DNA of 64,000 bases from Setoptus koraiensis (lineage: Eukaryota; Arthropoda): positions 11,036,001 to 11,100,000 of the forward strand of contig CM106585.1 of assembly GCA_048013815.1 (NCBI GenBank), given 5' to 3'. Below the pieces are notes generated by a model. It was not told the origin of the DNA, ran no database searches, and saw only the letters and a list, made by a program, of their open reading frames with translations. Position numbers and translations under genes: made by a program. This document shows, piece by piece, positions 46,717 through 58,500 of this stretch. Each line of letters opens with the position of its first letter. The stretch's first letter is position 1.

Positions 46717-46992
46717 TCAGACCACGTAGCCTCTGGTGAAGGGCTCCAATTTTGTGACTTTCCAATTTATTACTGGCCATCCAATGAACAGGTCATTTTG
46801 TAATCTCTCATGATATCTAAAGTCCAGCGACGACTTAATACTAAACACCTGACCTTCAGTCAGAAATCTTGGTTTTGCGAAGTACCGTTTGATGAGCCGA
46901 GAATAGTCAAATGAAGAGGGATGATTTGGCGAATGGATCAGAGTAATAGAGGCCGCCGTGATAGTATTCGCGTTTCGTTTGGCTGCGTCCAT
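46717..46992 (-). pseudogene. Fragment resembling the N-terminal region of a PEX6-type AAA protein
   Basis: An ATG at 46992 opens about 91 codons. The reading RLIKRYFAKPRFLTEGQVFSI followed by INWKVTKLEP recalls the YF..PR.L..GDVF.V ... F-KV-LEP pattern of the N-domain of PEX6-like peroxisomal AAA ATPases. No ATPase domain is nearby, so it is an orphan fragment. The resemblance is from memory of the family and needs a search. Confidence 0.35.
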
Positions 46993-47039
46993 CTCAAGTG
47001 TTTCCAAAGATGAACGTTAGTTCATTGAGTTGTGATCAT

Positions 47040-47567
47040 TAGGGTAGGGCAAATCGGTTCCGAGCCGAATTACCCCTTTGCATGGCAAAACCCTAAAAAT
47101 TTTCTAGCGAGTCATTCTTATCACAAGGATGATTTTGAGACGTATTTGTAGTCACCGAAAAACCGAAATTCAACCCATTTTCCTCATAATCACCGATTTT
47201 CACCAACTTGCACATAAGGACCGAAATACGGGTGGTTTTCATGGAAAAGTGGAAATTTAGCCCAAATTATAAAGAAAAGCTGCCCTGTTGGGGTCTCCGA
47301 GAGTCGGTTGCTGGGCAATCGATCACTGATCACTTGTGATATTTATGTGATTTGTTAGGCCGACCAATCGGTCAGCCTAACAAAGTCGCGCTGATATTGA
47401 GCTATCTGTCGGAAAACGCAACAAAACCATCGATTCTCGAAGCAACCTGTACTCACTGTAAATGGTGTTTCAAAAGTATCGAGACAAAAAAAAACCGGGA
47501 AAATGCAATATTTCTTCCCATATGAACCGATTTTGGTGGATTTTAGTGACCGATTTGCCCTACCCTA
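47040..47567. mobile_element. hAT-type non-autonomous element, 528 bp
   Basis: Perfect 19-bp TIRs, TAGGGTAGGGCAAATCGGT at 47040-47058 and its reverse complement at 47549-47567, are flanked by an exact 8-bp target duplication GTGATCAT (47032-47039 and 47568-47575). The 8-bp duplication and TAGGG..GGGCAAA ends are characteristic of hAT. No transposase is encoded. Confidence 0.92.
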
Positions 47568-47817
47568 GTGATCATAAATAGATCAGTCAGACAATAGGAC
47601 ACACAAATATCGTTTGTAAACAAATGTTTTTGCAACTTGTGCGCTTACAGTCGGATGCACAGGCACATTTGGTGCGATCATATATTGATATTTGCACAAA
47701 CAAGTGAGTGACTCGTGCATTGCAACCGATACAACTTTTCACACACAATCTCTAGTTCAATACTGATTCAATTATCCGACCGTCAGTCGACTGTCAAATT
47801 TATTTACACAACAAGCA

Positions 47818-48687
47818 ATGGATAAATTACCCAACGAGCTCTGGCTGAGGATCATCAGCTATTTGAACGATTTCAAGGACTATGGCCGTCTTTCAGTTGT
47901 ATCAAAAAAATTGAACTTGCTGGTATCCGATCATCTCAGCAGACTAAAGAGGTTCGGCGCGGGAGATCTTGGATTTAGAGACATCACGACCTTGGAGCCA
48001 CTTTTCATGAAGCTCTCAAATTTGAGAGAAGTCGACCTCAGCCAATGTGTCTTGGAATTTCCTACGGACTCGCACCGCTACTTAAGTGACAATTGTCCCA
48101 TGTTGACCACCTTGGAACTACGAAGTATAGAATTCGCTCCATCAGAGCTATTTAACCTCGTGACCAAGTGTCGCAACGTAACTACGCTCCGGATTGGTTC
48201 AATCAAATTGGAAGGCCATGATGAGTTAGGTAGGCTGTTGCCTGAGGTCAAATCAAGACTCCTCCATCTTGAAATGCCATTTATTAGAGGGCAACGTAAT
48301 CTTGCCGCCGGAGGAGGGTATATCCTGCAATCGCTTGATATCAGAGATACTTTGTATGATGATTACCTAGATTTAATATGTGCCTGCCCGGAACTTAAAG
48401 TGTTGTCGACTTCTTTAGTCTCTAGAGGATCGCTGGACAAGGTAATCGCCAGCTGCCCTAAACTTGAGAGCATCACATTGGTGGAATATTACGAAGATAT
48501 TCCACAGCTTGAGACACCAAAAATCTATGTACAAAATCTATTTATACAAAATGGACACTCCGATGACGACGACCCTGAGGATTACTACTACAGAGAGGAT
48601 TACTACGACAACGAGGAATCCCGCGGATGGCTCTCGGCGTCGGAAGCTGATTCCGATTGGGCCGACAGAGTAGCTCACGGAGATTAA
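47818..48687 (+). CDS. F-box/LRR protein, 289 aa
   Basis: The N-terminal F-box (residues 1-45, LPNELWLRIISYLNDFKDYGR) would bind Skp1 in an SCF ubiquitin ligase. About six irregular leucine-rich repeats follow (residues 60-235: LSNLREVDLSQC, CPMLTTLELRS, CRNVTTLRIGS, LLHLEMPF, LQSLDIRD, CPELKVLST, CPKLESITL), forming the substrate arm. The tail (about 245-289) is strongly acidic and Tyr-rich. Single exon, first ATG. It sits between the two copies of a 0.6-kb direct repeat. The exact FBXL subfamily was not determined. Confidence 0.85.
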   Translation: MDKLPNELWLRIISYLNDFKDYGRLSVVSKKLNLLVSDHLSRLKRFGAGDLGFRDITTLEPLFMKLSNLREVDLSQCVLEFPTDSHRYLSDNCPMLTTLELRSIEFAPSELFNLVTKCRNVTTLRIGSIKLEGHDELGRLLPEVKSRLLHLEMPFIRGQRNLAAGGGYILQSLDIRDTLYDDYLDLICACPELKVLSTSLVSRGSLDKVIASCPKLESITLVEYYEDIPQLETPKIYVQNLFIQNGHSDDDDPEDYYYREDYYDNEESRGWLSASEADSDWADRVAHGD

Positions 48688-48934
48688 TAGAAATACCGAG
48701 GGTAGAAAGTGAATCCGAATGTGATATTTTAATCACCCAAGAAGACCTTATGAAGGCTCTCGGCGAATTTATTAAGTGAGTTAATAGACTAAAGAATTAT
48801 CTTATTTTTCTGTTTGCCACCGGCGCTGGATTATGTCAAAGGAGGAGGAGGTGTCATTCGATGAAAATTTATGATTATGTTGATAAAATATTTGTTGACC
48901 ATGTCGACATCAACAATATATGGTGTAAAACCGG

Positions 48935-49542
48935 TTTCAGCACTTTTATCTCTAACTTTGCAATCTTTCATCAAATCTGTGAATAACTAATTGATTGATC
49001 AGCTGAGATCTGAGTTGGCTTCGCTTTTATTTCTGATCATCTACCGTTGCCTTTTGGATGCAAACATGTAATCGATGAGTAGGGACAAAGAAATCTTTCT
49101 TGTGGAGCAACAATCCTGAAAGTTAGTTAAATTATGCCTATAGAAACTGCCACATTTTGAACTTTTAGGTTCTCGATTTTCAGAAATGGGGCATGGTTAG
49201 AGAAGTCTTTAAGTGGACCTAAAAATCTGATTTATTTCCATTTCCGCTTTTTTTCCATGAGCAACGTATGTTTTTCAGAGAATTTCGACTTTGGGGCTCG
49301 GATTAACTATGAAGGAGAGTCGATGCAAGTTTATTTTTTTTTCTTTCAGTTGACGCCTTTTCTGATGAACTAGTCTATAGAATGCAACAAAGAAAGAATC
49401 TAAGAAAAGTCGCACAGTTCTTATGAAAATCACCAAAAACTTCAGCTACCACGACTGCATTATCATAAATTCCTCTATATTGCGAAAATTTCTGGCAGAG
49501 CATAAATGGTTTCAACAATTTCTGCCAATAAAAGTGGAAAGT
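48935..49542. repeat. 0.6-kb direct repeat, right copy
   Basis: The partner of 46090-46710, in the same orientation, about 2.8 kb away. Identity stops abruptly at GTGGAAAGT on the right, and TTTCAGCACTTTT marks the left edge in both. Confidence 0.93.
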
Positions 49543-49780
49543 GCCAGGATGTCTACGTGGTTTACCGAAACAATGCTCCGTACTTACTCACATGAAGAGT
49601 ATCCCTTTCTACCGAATTTGAAAGGGGGTTATTGGAAATGAAGTACAATGGTATAGTATAGATTGCTACAGTCGATTTTACAATTTATATGATGTAACAC
49701 AAATACTAGAAAAATAGTAGAGCTAGAATTAATATCAGCTCGTCTTTTTCAAATTATCTTGAGTGTGAGAAAATCATCAG

Positions 49781-51076
49781 CTATGGACGAACAGATACTG
49801 CGCTCCTAAATGTTTTCGGATCGATGTATAGCGAACTCAATCCTTTCAATTTCCGTGGCAACTTGTTATCGACTCCATTTTTCACAGCCCTTCCGATGGG
49901 CTGTTTCAACGCATTCGTCGAGCCACCAATGTCACGTCTTTTACCCCGGATCAGATAATAGACCAAGCATATCACAGCTATTGCGATGAAGGCCAACAAC
50001 AACATCAAGCCTATGAGAAACAGATAGCTTTCATATTTACACGGAAGTTTAGCATCAGGACTCACTGGAATTGTCTCATTCAATCCTGAAAACTCACATA
50101 TCGCCTTGAGATTTGCCCGGAGATGCTCTGATGAATCAATCAAACGACACGTATTGTCGTTGGAACAATTAATAAAGAGATTCTTTGGTCCTCTCTGTTC
50201 GAATCTGTATCCTGACTGGGCCATTCCTCTAATGGCCTCACCCTCATTTTTATCACTCAATGCCCTGTTTAAGTCCATTTTTATTGTTATTGGACAATTT
50301 TTTATAATCTGTTGGTGGTCATGTATCATTTTACTCAAATTTCCAACAAATTCGAATCCATTCACTTCAATTACTGTTTTTCCTAGCTGCGGCAAATTAT
50401 CTCCGCAGCAATAACCTTCACAAGGAAAGTTGAAATGATCGTCTTGTATCATGAATTGTCCATTTTTTGAATCTTTTCGAACGGATTCTTTATCCTTGAG
50501 ATAACTGAAAATAATTTTGAATGTTCTTTTGGCATTCGTTGGAGGATTTATTAAAAAATATCGACCCGGTGAGTTGCCCAATGAAATATGCGCAGATTTC
50601 ATTTCGTAAGTCATATCATTATCATATGTACTGTTGAAAAGTTTTGAAGGTGACCAAGGAGCTTCTTGTGAATCCTTTGGAAAGGCATTTTCAGGGAAAA
50701 AATCGTCAATTGCTTCACTAATTTTATATTCGAAAGATGCGAAGTATGTAGCATTACTAATGTAGGCGAATTTTGGCGTAATATAAACCTCTTCGGTTTT
50801 CAAAGTAAAATTCTCTAAACGTGTGTTGATCCTTATGATCAGACCGAAGGGTTCGAGCCTTTTCTTAGAACGAATCCATACTGCGGTAGTTGACCCGCAA
50901 TTATATCTTATCACATCTCCATCTTTTGTATAGTACTCAACTATCACACGGCCTTTTTCGCCTTTAGCTTCTGGGCAAGGGTGTGAAGGGGGGTCACCGA
51001 ATGCTGCTACAATTAGGCAACAAGTTAGTCCCGCTAGGATTGTTATCGTTCGGTGCCTCTGGTGTAGGGACCACAT
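49781..51076 (-). CDS. Single-pass type I membrane glycoprotein, 431 aa, unknown family
   Basis: The ATG at 51076 is chosen because it gives a good signal peptide (about 1-27, ITILAGLTCCLIVAAFG); a GTG two codons upstream is not a likely eukaryotic start. The ectodomain has about ten cysteines, including a C-x-x-YCCG cluster, and six N-glycosylation sequons (NFT, NAT, NST, NLS, NCS, NET). One transmembrane helix (about 361-386, YLFLIGLMLLLAFIAIAVICLVYYLI) and a basic cytoplasmic tail of about 45 residues follow. I do not recognise the ectodomain. Intronless as read. It is convergent with nothing close, and its 3' end is about 240 bp from the right copy of the direct repeat. Confidence 0.75.
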   Translation of the reverse strand: MWSLHQRHRTITILAGLTCCLIVAAFGDPPSHPCPEAKGEKGRVIVEYYTKDGDVIRYNCGSTTAVWIRSKKRLEPFGLIIRINTRLENFTLKTEEVYITPKFAYISNATYFASFEYKISEAIDDFFPENAFPKDSQEAPWSPSKLFNSTYDNDMTYEMKSAHISLGNSPGRYFLINPPTNAKRTFKIIFSYLKDKESVRKDSKNGQFMIQDDHFNFPCEGYCCGDNLPQLGKTVIEVNGFEFVGNLSKMIHDHQQIIKNCPITIKMDLNRALSDKNEGEAIRGMAQSGYRFEQRGPKNLFINCSNDNTCRLIDSSEHLRANLKAICEFSGLNETIPVSPDAKLPCKYESYLFLIGLMLLLAFIAIAVICLVYYLIRGKRRDIGGSTNALKQPIGRAVKNGVDNKLPRKLKGLSSLYIDPKTFRSAVSVRP

Positions 51077-52388
51077 CGCCACTATAGCGTCTTCCGCAGA
51101 TCACGCATCAATGAGTGCTGTCATGACTAACAAAACAATCGACTTGTTTGTAATAAACTTGAATCTGAGCTTGCAAGCGTTAATAATTATAATTTTTCGA
51201 TCTCCTTCGGTCAAAAAAGTATCCAGGCGCGAGATGATTGGAATTACTGAATGACAAAGCGATGAAAAGGCTTGGATTGGGTAATAGGATAGTTACAATT
51301 GTGTTTATTAAATTCAAGTCATTCGAACTGAAAAAATAGTCACGCTTCGCAACGAAGCTATCGATTTTCTTAGCTAAGCTATCTACTACTTAGCCGACGA
51401 TTGAAATACATTGTTACCGAGATGATGATTCATTTGCGCTTCCTTCTGTATTTATCAATTAACCACGTCAGTACTTGTTGATGAAACATGAAAAAATCAC
51501 TTTTGAAATAATAATAACACTTGCGACATCACGCGGGCACGAGTCAATGATCACTGACTGTTCCGCTTATTACTTTACTCTCCATCGTCTGTTGAACTTT
51601 CTCAGCATACTCTATGTGTCATGATTAGAGAGGAGATTTCGGTAATAAATTACTCACATCACAATGTTCCAAATCCTTTTAAGGAATTGACGATTTTTCT
51701 GCTGATGATCTGCGCACAGTCGTTCTCCAATCTATTATAAGAAAATCTATAAACGTAAACATTGATAGAAATAATTGACACAATAAAGCGCAGATTTGCA
51801 TTTGAATTACTGATGTTACATGAGTGATGTAGCTGGTTGACTAGTACCGGCTGGTTCTAGATGATATGTGGGCTCAATGGACACCAGCTATCCTGTGAAA
51901 ATGTATTTATACAATTTGTACGTTGCAGACAATCGATCTATAGATTAGTGTTTCGGGTTGATGCATCACCCTTCATCCTATTCTTCATCCGAAGTTGAAG
52001 TTCACGTTGGGGTGGAGTTCTCTTCAACCAGGTGAAATTGAGAGACGGAGAGCTGAGATGGGTAGAGCCTGATTATGTGATATAGTGAAAATCGGATCAA
52101 AAATTATATAAAAAAAAATGGACACAACCAAAAGAAAGAGACAAATGAATGAAGAGAGATACAATGATTTCTCTACACCTATCGGCCTAATCGATGGAAT
52201 GAGTGAGTGCGCATTCACAGAGGAAATCATTTTATGTCACACAGTTGCACAACATCCTCTGACAGTTTAGTGATTACAAGCACCGAAGCCAGTGTCTGGG
52301 CGTATCTCACGATACATATTTATGTTTTCTAATTAGAGGTTTTTGGGGCGTATATTAATAATAATGATAGTACTAAAAGTAATAATAC
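51077..52388. other. Intergenic, about 1.3 kb
   Basis: No gene recognised. It should contain the promoter of the 49781-51076 gene and the 3' UTR of the mucin-like unit at 52389. A short minus-strand frame with one hydrophobic segment (52230-52024) has no other support. Confidence 0.5.
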
Positions 52389-55327
52389 TTAGATGTTCTT
52401 TCTGCGATGGCCTGACATGAATCTCTGATTGATTCGTTGTCTTATGAGCTCATCGAATGAATCTTTAGTGGATGCTATTTTGAAAATGTCGCTCTTGTCG
52501 TTGTTGTTGTCTGGTGAATAATTAGTGAAAATATTACCATTTAGTTCAGCACCAACAACATTAAAATCTCGAAAACTATTGATATTATTCAAATATTTTG
52601 CCGGACTATGAACGTTGTTCATGTAATTGTTGTCTACACGATCCAGTAGCGCGTAATGAACCGGATGACGTTTGCCTTGCTTTTTCATCATTTGTTGCTG
52701 CTCTTCGATCAATTGTTTAAAATCTATCACACCATCGTTCACCCTTTTGTTCATTTCATCTTTTGCCTCTTTGGGCATCTGTAGGTCTTTAATTGGTGGC
52801 GGCGATGGAAATTTGCCTACTGAAACTTTGACAATAGGTAGAGGCTTGAAAGAAGGAAGAGAATTGTAGAATATGTTTTGGTTGATTAAAGGCTTGGCAA
52901 AACTTGTATCCGGTTGTGCAGTTGGTCTAACAGGCTCCACATTTGGGATTCTTGTTCGTATGGTCTCGTCTGGCGCAATATTGATTGAAGGGTAATGGGT
53001 TGTTGCTGGCATTGTCACCTGTACAGGTTGTTTAATCTCCTCGCCGGCCTTATCAGCTGACCCCTTTGAATGCTCTACTTGCTTTGTACCGATTCCTGTT
53101 GAATCGGTCCCTTTAACAACTTCTATATTGTCTTTTCTGTCGATTTTGATGCTTGGGTAACCATTTTTACTGGCGTCGTTGTCGCTGATAGTGGTTGTGG
53201 TGGTATTAGTTGTGGTTGTGGTGGTTGTGGTGACATTTACGACATTTATAATATGTTCAGTGACGTTTTTGGTGACATTATTTTCTTGTGTTATATAAGC
53301 AACTGAATTGTTCCGTTCAGTGATTATTTTATTATGTTCATCATCTAATTTAACAGAAACAGTGTTGTTATTGGTGCTCGTCGTGTTACTTGTGATCTCA
53401 TAATAGCTGTTATTGTTGCTCATCACAGGGGCGCCATTCAACGGTTGCTGGTTTTCGTTAGGAATGGAAAAATTGCTTGTTAAGCCACTCAGATCATAGT
53501 TGTAACCATCTAAAAATATCAAGTTTTCTTCACTATTGATTGCTTTGATATTGTTGCTATCCATAGTTGCGTTGCTGTTTTTGGCCGTCTGATTGTTGCT
53601 CGCCTTTGTGTTAGCATCGACGGCTATACTGTTAGTTGAATTAGCACTTTTGCCAGGATAGCTGGTATTTATGGTAGAATTTTCGGGTCCAGTGTTTAAG
53701 ACAAAGTCGTTCATATCGATGACAAAGTTTGTAGAGTTCTCAAGCACTATTTGATCTTCATTGTTTTGCAACATGTAAGGATAGGCAATTTGGCTGCTGT
53801 TCAATTGTGTATCGGTTGCAGAAAAAGAATTGATTTGCATCGGATCAGGTTGGGAGCCATTAATTTGCTGACCAATGGGGCCGGGGGTTGAATGTTTGCC
53901 GGCATTATCTAACAGCAATTGAGTTTTTGCGGTTGTATCAATGATGGGCGTCCTCGTTGTTGAAGTAGTAGTGGTAGTACTCGTAGTGGTAGTACTGGTA
54001 GTAGTAGTAGTAGTACCAGCAATAACGGTACTTGCATTGAAGCTTGTGCTAGCAATTATATCGATTGGTTGCATAACAGTCAGTGTCGGAATTGAATTCA
54101 AGGTAGGTGGTGTTTCATAAAAAGACACAACTTCTGGAGATTCAGATTTCGGTGGAATATTCTCTGAAGAAATGGGTTTCGGAGGTGCATTTCCTAGAGA
54201 AATTGATGGCCTTGGTGGCAAAGTTTCTGGAGAAATATATTCTAGAGGAACAGTTCTCATAGGAATAGGTGTCATTTGGGGTATAGTTTCTATGGCAATC
54301 GATTTTAGTGGAACAGTTTCTGGAGAAGCAGGTTTCAGAGGAACAGCAATGGAAGCAAGAGTCGTTGGCGTGCTAGTTTGTGACGAGACACTCTTTGGTG
54401 ATACATTTTCTAGTGAGTTGGAAGATCTCGGAGGAACTGGCTTTAGAATAGTCGGTTCTAGTGAGACAGTTCCCTGAGAGATTGGTTTTGAAGAAACAGA
54501 TTCTGAGACAGATTTTAGGGGAATATTTTTTAGAGAATAGGATTCCGGAAGTACAGTCTCCAGAGAGATAGATGGTACTGGCGGGACAGTTTCTAAAACG
54601 ATCGGTTTTTCCGAGACAATTTTTGGGGAAACGGATCGCTCTAGATTGATGGGTTTTTGTGTAACAGTTTTCATTGACATTGGTGCGATAGTTCCTATAG
54701 AGATAGGTAGACTCGGAGAAACTTGCTCCAGAGAAACAGGCTCTAAATAAATAGGCCTCAGAGAGACAGGCTCCAAGTAAATAGGTAATAGAGGGTCTGG
54801 ACCAACTGTAGTGGTTCTTCTCAGTTTTCTTCTCCGTTTCGAGTTAGTCGAATGATGCTCCGGATTTCCGGTGCTTTTGTCATTAATTGTTGTCGGCAGC
54901 AAATTGTTAGTATTTACCGGCTCGTTGTTTGTTGATTGAACCGACGATTGACCGGTGATGTCATTTGTTTTACCAATCAATGGTTGTTTTTTAACTTTTC
55001 GTTTGATTTTTTTCTCATTAGCACCAGACACTAAATGTCTAATAATATTACCATTTTTACTACTATTAATATTATCAGTATTGTTATTTTTTAATGGATG
55101 TTGATTTAGGTGACTTTTGTTCTGATTTGTTTTTTTCACTTTTCTTTTTCGGGTCTTTTTTTTGTTAGTGACAGGGCCAACAGTAGCATGAGAATTAGCT
55201 AGTGATGTGGTTGTAGAAATTTGTTGCGGATACACTAATTGCTTATTGTTACCACCTTCTGCTAACCCAGATGATGGTGTTCGCGTACGATGACGTAATC
55301 TTCTACGCTTCTTATTAGATGATGTAC
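52389..55327 (-). CDS. Large Pro/Ser/Thr/Asn-rich extracellular-type protein, terminal exon (5' end unresolved)
   Basis: About 980 codons on one exon. No ATG lies near the beginning of the frame, whereas a clear acceptor (polypyrimidine tract then AATTTAG) at 55328 implies an upstream exon supplying one base of the first codon. Composition in order: a basic Lys/Arg-rich start (KKRRRLRHR, KKKTRKRKVKK), about 300 residues of imperfect PTS repeats (L-x-x-V-(S/P)-x-x-x-I/S patterns), poly-Thr stretches (TTTTTTSTTTT), an Asn-rich part with many NxS/T sequons, and a more ordinary C-terminus ending MSGHRRKNI. Suggests a mucin-like or cuticle/peritrophic-type secreted protein. I could not join it in phase to the exon 190 bp upstream, so it may be a separate gene with a small unseen first exon. 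Confidence 0.6.
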
Positions 55328-55553
55328 CTAAATTATATTGACCAAGATGACAATATGTCAATTAGAAAAGTGGAGAAAAAATAAGTGAAGCTTATGATTA
55401 GTTAGTAAACTAAATTAGGTCATTTCAATGACAATTGTTCTCAATATTATGTCTTATACTAAGTTTGTATCTAATGGAGAAATCTAATGGGAAAATTTTC
55501 ACCGAATTAATCGATAATCTATAGCTATCATAGTGGGTAAGTCTATACTGGTG

Positions 55554-58500
55554 TTACGGGAAACTTATTGGAACTTTCACTGACTCGCCTAAATCGTAAT
55601 CTAAACCTCCTCTTCCAGCACCGTGTTCCGTATCAACTCCACCCAAACCAGCAGCCACTAAATGAGTCTCATCCGTTCCATTATGTACAGTATATTCAGA
55701 ATCGTGTATATGCAATTCTTTTTCACTCATATCATCATGTATATCGTCGCCATGGCGATGTTCGCCGTGAACAATTACTTCATGGTATAGGGAGTCGCTT
55801 CCATGAACATCGGTTTCATCGACAATGGGCACAACTATTGGAGCTGAAGTTGTTAAATTGATAACTTTTGAAACAGTTACCTTGGTAGCCGCAGCTTTTT
55901 TAGGTTTTAATGTTGTTACCGGGGCAATTTTAGCAACAGTTTTAGACACAGCTGCCTTGGTAACTACATAAGCCGTTTTTCGCGTTATAGCGGGACCTTT
56001 TGTCGGTTTCTTGATTGCAACAATTGCTTTCTCTTTCAGGCTAGCGTTGTTGCCGTGAACTGAAGACGATTCAACTTTTTTAACTGTCTTTGCTGAAGCC
56101 TTACTTGTCATGGCAGGTTTTTGTGTTAATTTTGACTTTACACTTGGTAGAAGACTTATCTTTTTAGTCACAACCTTCGTAGGTGCCACTTTGACAACTA
56201 CCGCTGGTTTTACAGTGGACGATTTCACAACTATTTTGGGCTTGACAGTTTTTGTCGTTTCGACAATTGCCTTTTTGCTTGCTTGAGAGACACTGATAGA
56301 TTTAGCTGGCTTCAGAGTTGTCGCTGATGCTTTCTTGACAGTCACAAGTTTACCAGTTTGGGTGGAGATGGGCTTGGATACAATTCTTCTTATCACCTTC
56401 TTTCTAGTGACTATAATAGTCCTGTTGGAGTGTTTCTTTGTGGGTAGTATACTGTTCAGTTTTTGTGACAATTTTTCGGGTGCTTTAGTTGTTGGTTTAA
56501 TGGTTGGTTTAATGGTTGTGAGATGCACTTCGGCGGTTTTTTCCGTGACCAATTTCGGGACATCATTATTGTCGGTCGTTGTGGTAGCTATTATCTTGGT
56601 AGTGCTGTCTCCTGGCATAGGTGAACTTGGAGTTGTTGTTGGTGTTGTTGGGGGTGGCACAAGCGCCAAAGCTGGTGTTGGTGCTGCTGTTGATACTGTG
56701 ATTACTGGCATCGATGTTGTTATTGGTGTTGGTATTGTTATTGGTGTAGGAGTTGGTGCTGGAACTGGAATAGGTGTAGTTGGTGGTGAAGCTTCAGTGA
56801 CAATGGCGGCCAGTGCGGCCCGTTCACCGACCACGTCGGCCACCGAAGATTTGTTTGTTGGTGGTGGTGCTGTCGACTTGTCCACAATTAATTTTGAACT
56901 GTTTAAAGCTGTCGTTTCAGATAGACCTGTTGTGTTGACGACCGCCACCGGAACCACAGTTGGTTCAACGACAGAACCAACAGATTCTGGTGCCACCGCA
57001 ATAATTTCCGGCGCCACGCTAGTTGGCAATGGCAATTTGCTTATTTCTATTGGCACTGATGGCTTTATTGTTGTAACGACGCTAGCCAATACAACAGGCG
57101 ATGTTTCGGTATTATTTGTAGCTATAGAATCATTTGATGATATTTCGGCCTGTTTTTGTGCTACCGCCATCATGAGATCGGCGCCAGCTCTAACGCCAGC
57201 ACTGAGCTTCTCAGTTGGATGGAAAATTGTCGCCGTGACAGGTAGTGGCGATATTGATGGCGTTATTGTTGGCCCCAGTGATGGTGCAACCGTTGTAACT
57301 GTTGCCTGAGCCACTATGGGATTAGTTGAACCTGCAATGGCCTCAGCAATTGCAGCATCTGTTGACGCCACCACTGAAGCCGTCAGATTAGAGCCACCGA
57401 TAGGTGCCTTGGCTACTTCCGGTTTCAATTGTGTCACCAATGTCGGTGTGGTTGTTGTGGCTGCAGCAGCAGCCGTTGCATTGCTGTGTTGTTGCTGAGT
57501 GTTATTACCTGTTGCTGTCAACAATGGAATAGCTGGTAATGTAGCGTTATTGTTATTTGTCGTTGTAATGGACATTTCTGTGACATTAGGATGCGTTATT
57601 AGTGGCCTAGTGTTGACTGGAGTTGAATCGGACGATACCGAAGATAGAGAGGAACTGTTTGATAAAGAATCAATCACGACAGGTGAAGAAATTACAGGTG
57701 CTGCAGGTGTTGTAGTTGCTATTGTTAGTGTTGCTGCTGGTGCTGCTGTTGTTGCAGGCACCGGTAATGGTGTTGGTATGGAATGAGTTGTAGTGCTAAC
57801 AGTTTGAGTGACGTTGACAGGAGTCAGTGTCTCTGCGGTTGTTGTTGTTGCTGTTGTTGCATTTATCGAATGAGATGCAGATAAATTTTTAGAAACAATG
57901 GTTTCGTTTGTTGGAATAGCGGGAATGTGGCTACTAGTATCTGGAATGACAGTTGTTACAGTTGTGACAACCGGCTCAATTTTCGCTGGCTCAGGCGTGC
58001 TCTTAATTAAAGAAACGGTTGGCTCTGAATGTGACTTATTGGTCTCTAGAGCTACAGGCAGCACTGTTGGCGGTGACGCTTGTGAGGCCTGGGTTTCAGT
58101 TATAGTCAAGCTGCTAGCATTGGCATTTGTAGAGTGATGATTGCTCGTATTTGTCACGTCTAATTTTATTGTTGTTGATTTCTGACTCTCACCTAACACT
58201 GCAATGGGCGCCACAGTTGTTGCAGCGACATTGAGGCCAACGGGCGAAACAGTCTTGGCAATGGCCTCAGTGATTGCTGCATTCACTGGTGCAGATGCAA
58301 CTGCTGGTGATTCTGTTGGCACTGCTGTCGGTATTGCTGTTGGTATTGCTGCTGGCACTGCCGCTGGCACTACTGTTGGTATTGCCGCTGGCACTGCTGT
58401 TGGTATTGCTGGAGCTAGGGTCGAGATGATTGCGGGTACCGTAGATGCAGCCGGGGATAAGTCAGCTATTGCTGGTTTTGCGGTTGTTTGTGGGGCCACT

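Noticed and set aside
52024-52230. Minus-strand 68-codon frame with a hydrophobic segment
   Set aside because: No homology, weak context, and it lies in the probable 3' UTR region of the mucin-like unit.
55328-55554. In-phase splice joining the two mucin-like units
   Set aside because: No GT donor of the required phase with acceptable consensus was found near the end of the upstream exon; GTAACA near its stop would give a frameshift into an immediate stop.
56335-57309. Long plus-strand open frame of Val/Gly/Ile-rich hydrophobic sequence opposite the mucin-like gene
   Set aside because: It is the complement of Thr/Ala/Pro-rich codons; the hydrophobic repeats are an artefact of the antisense frame, with no start context or splice signals.
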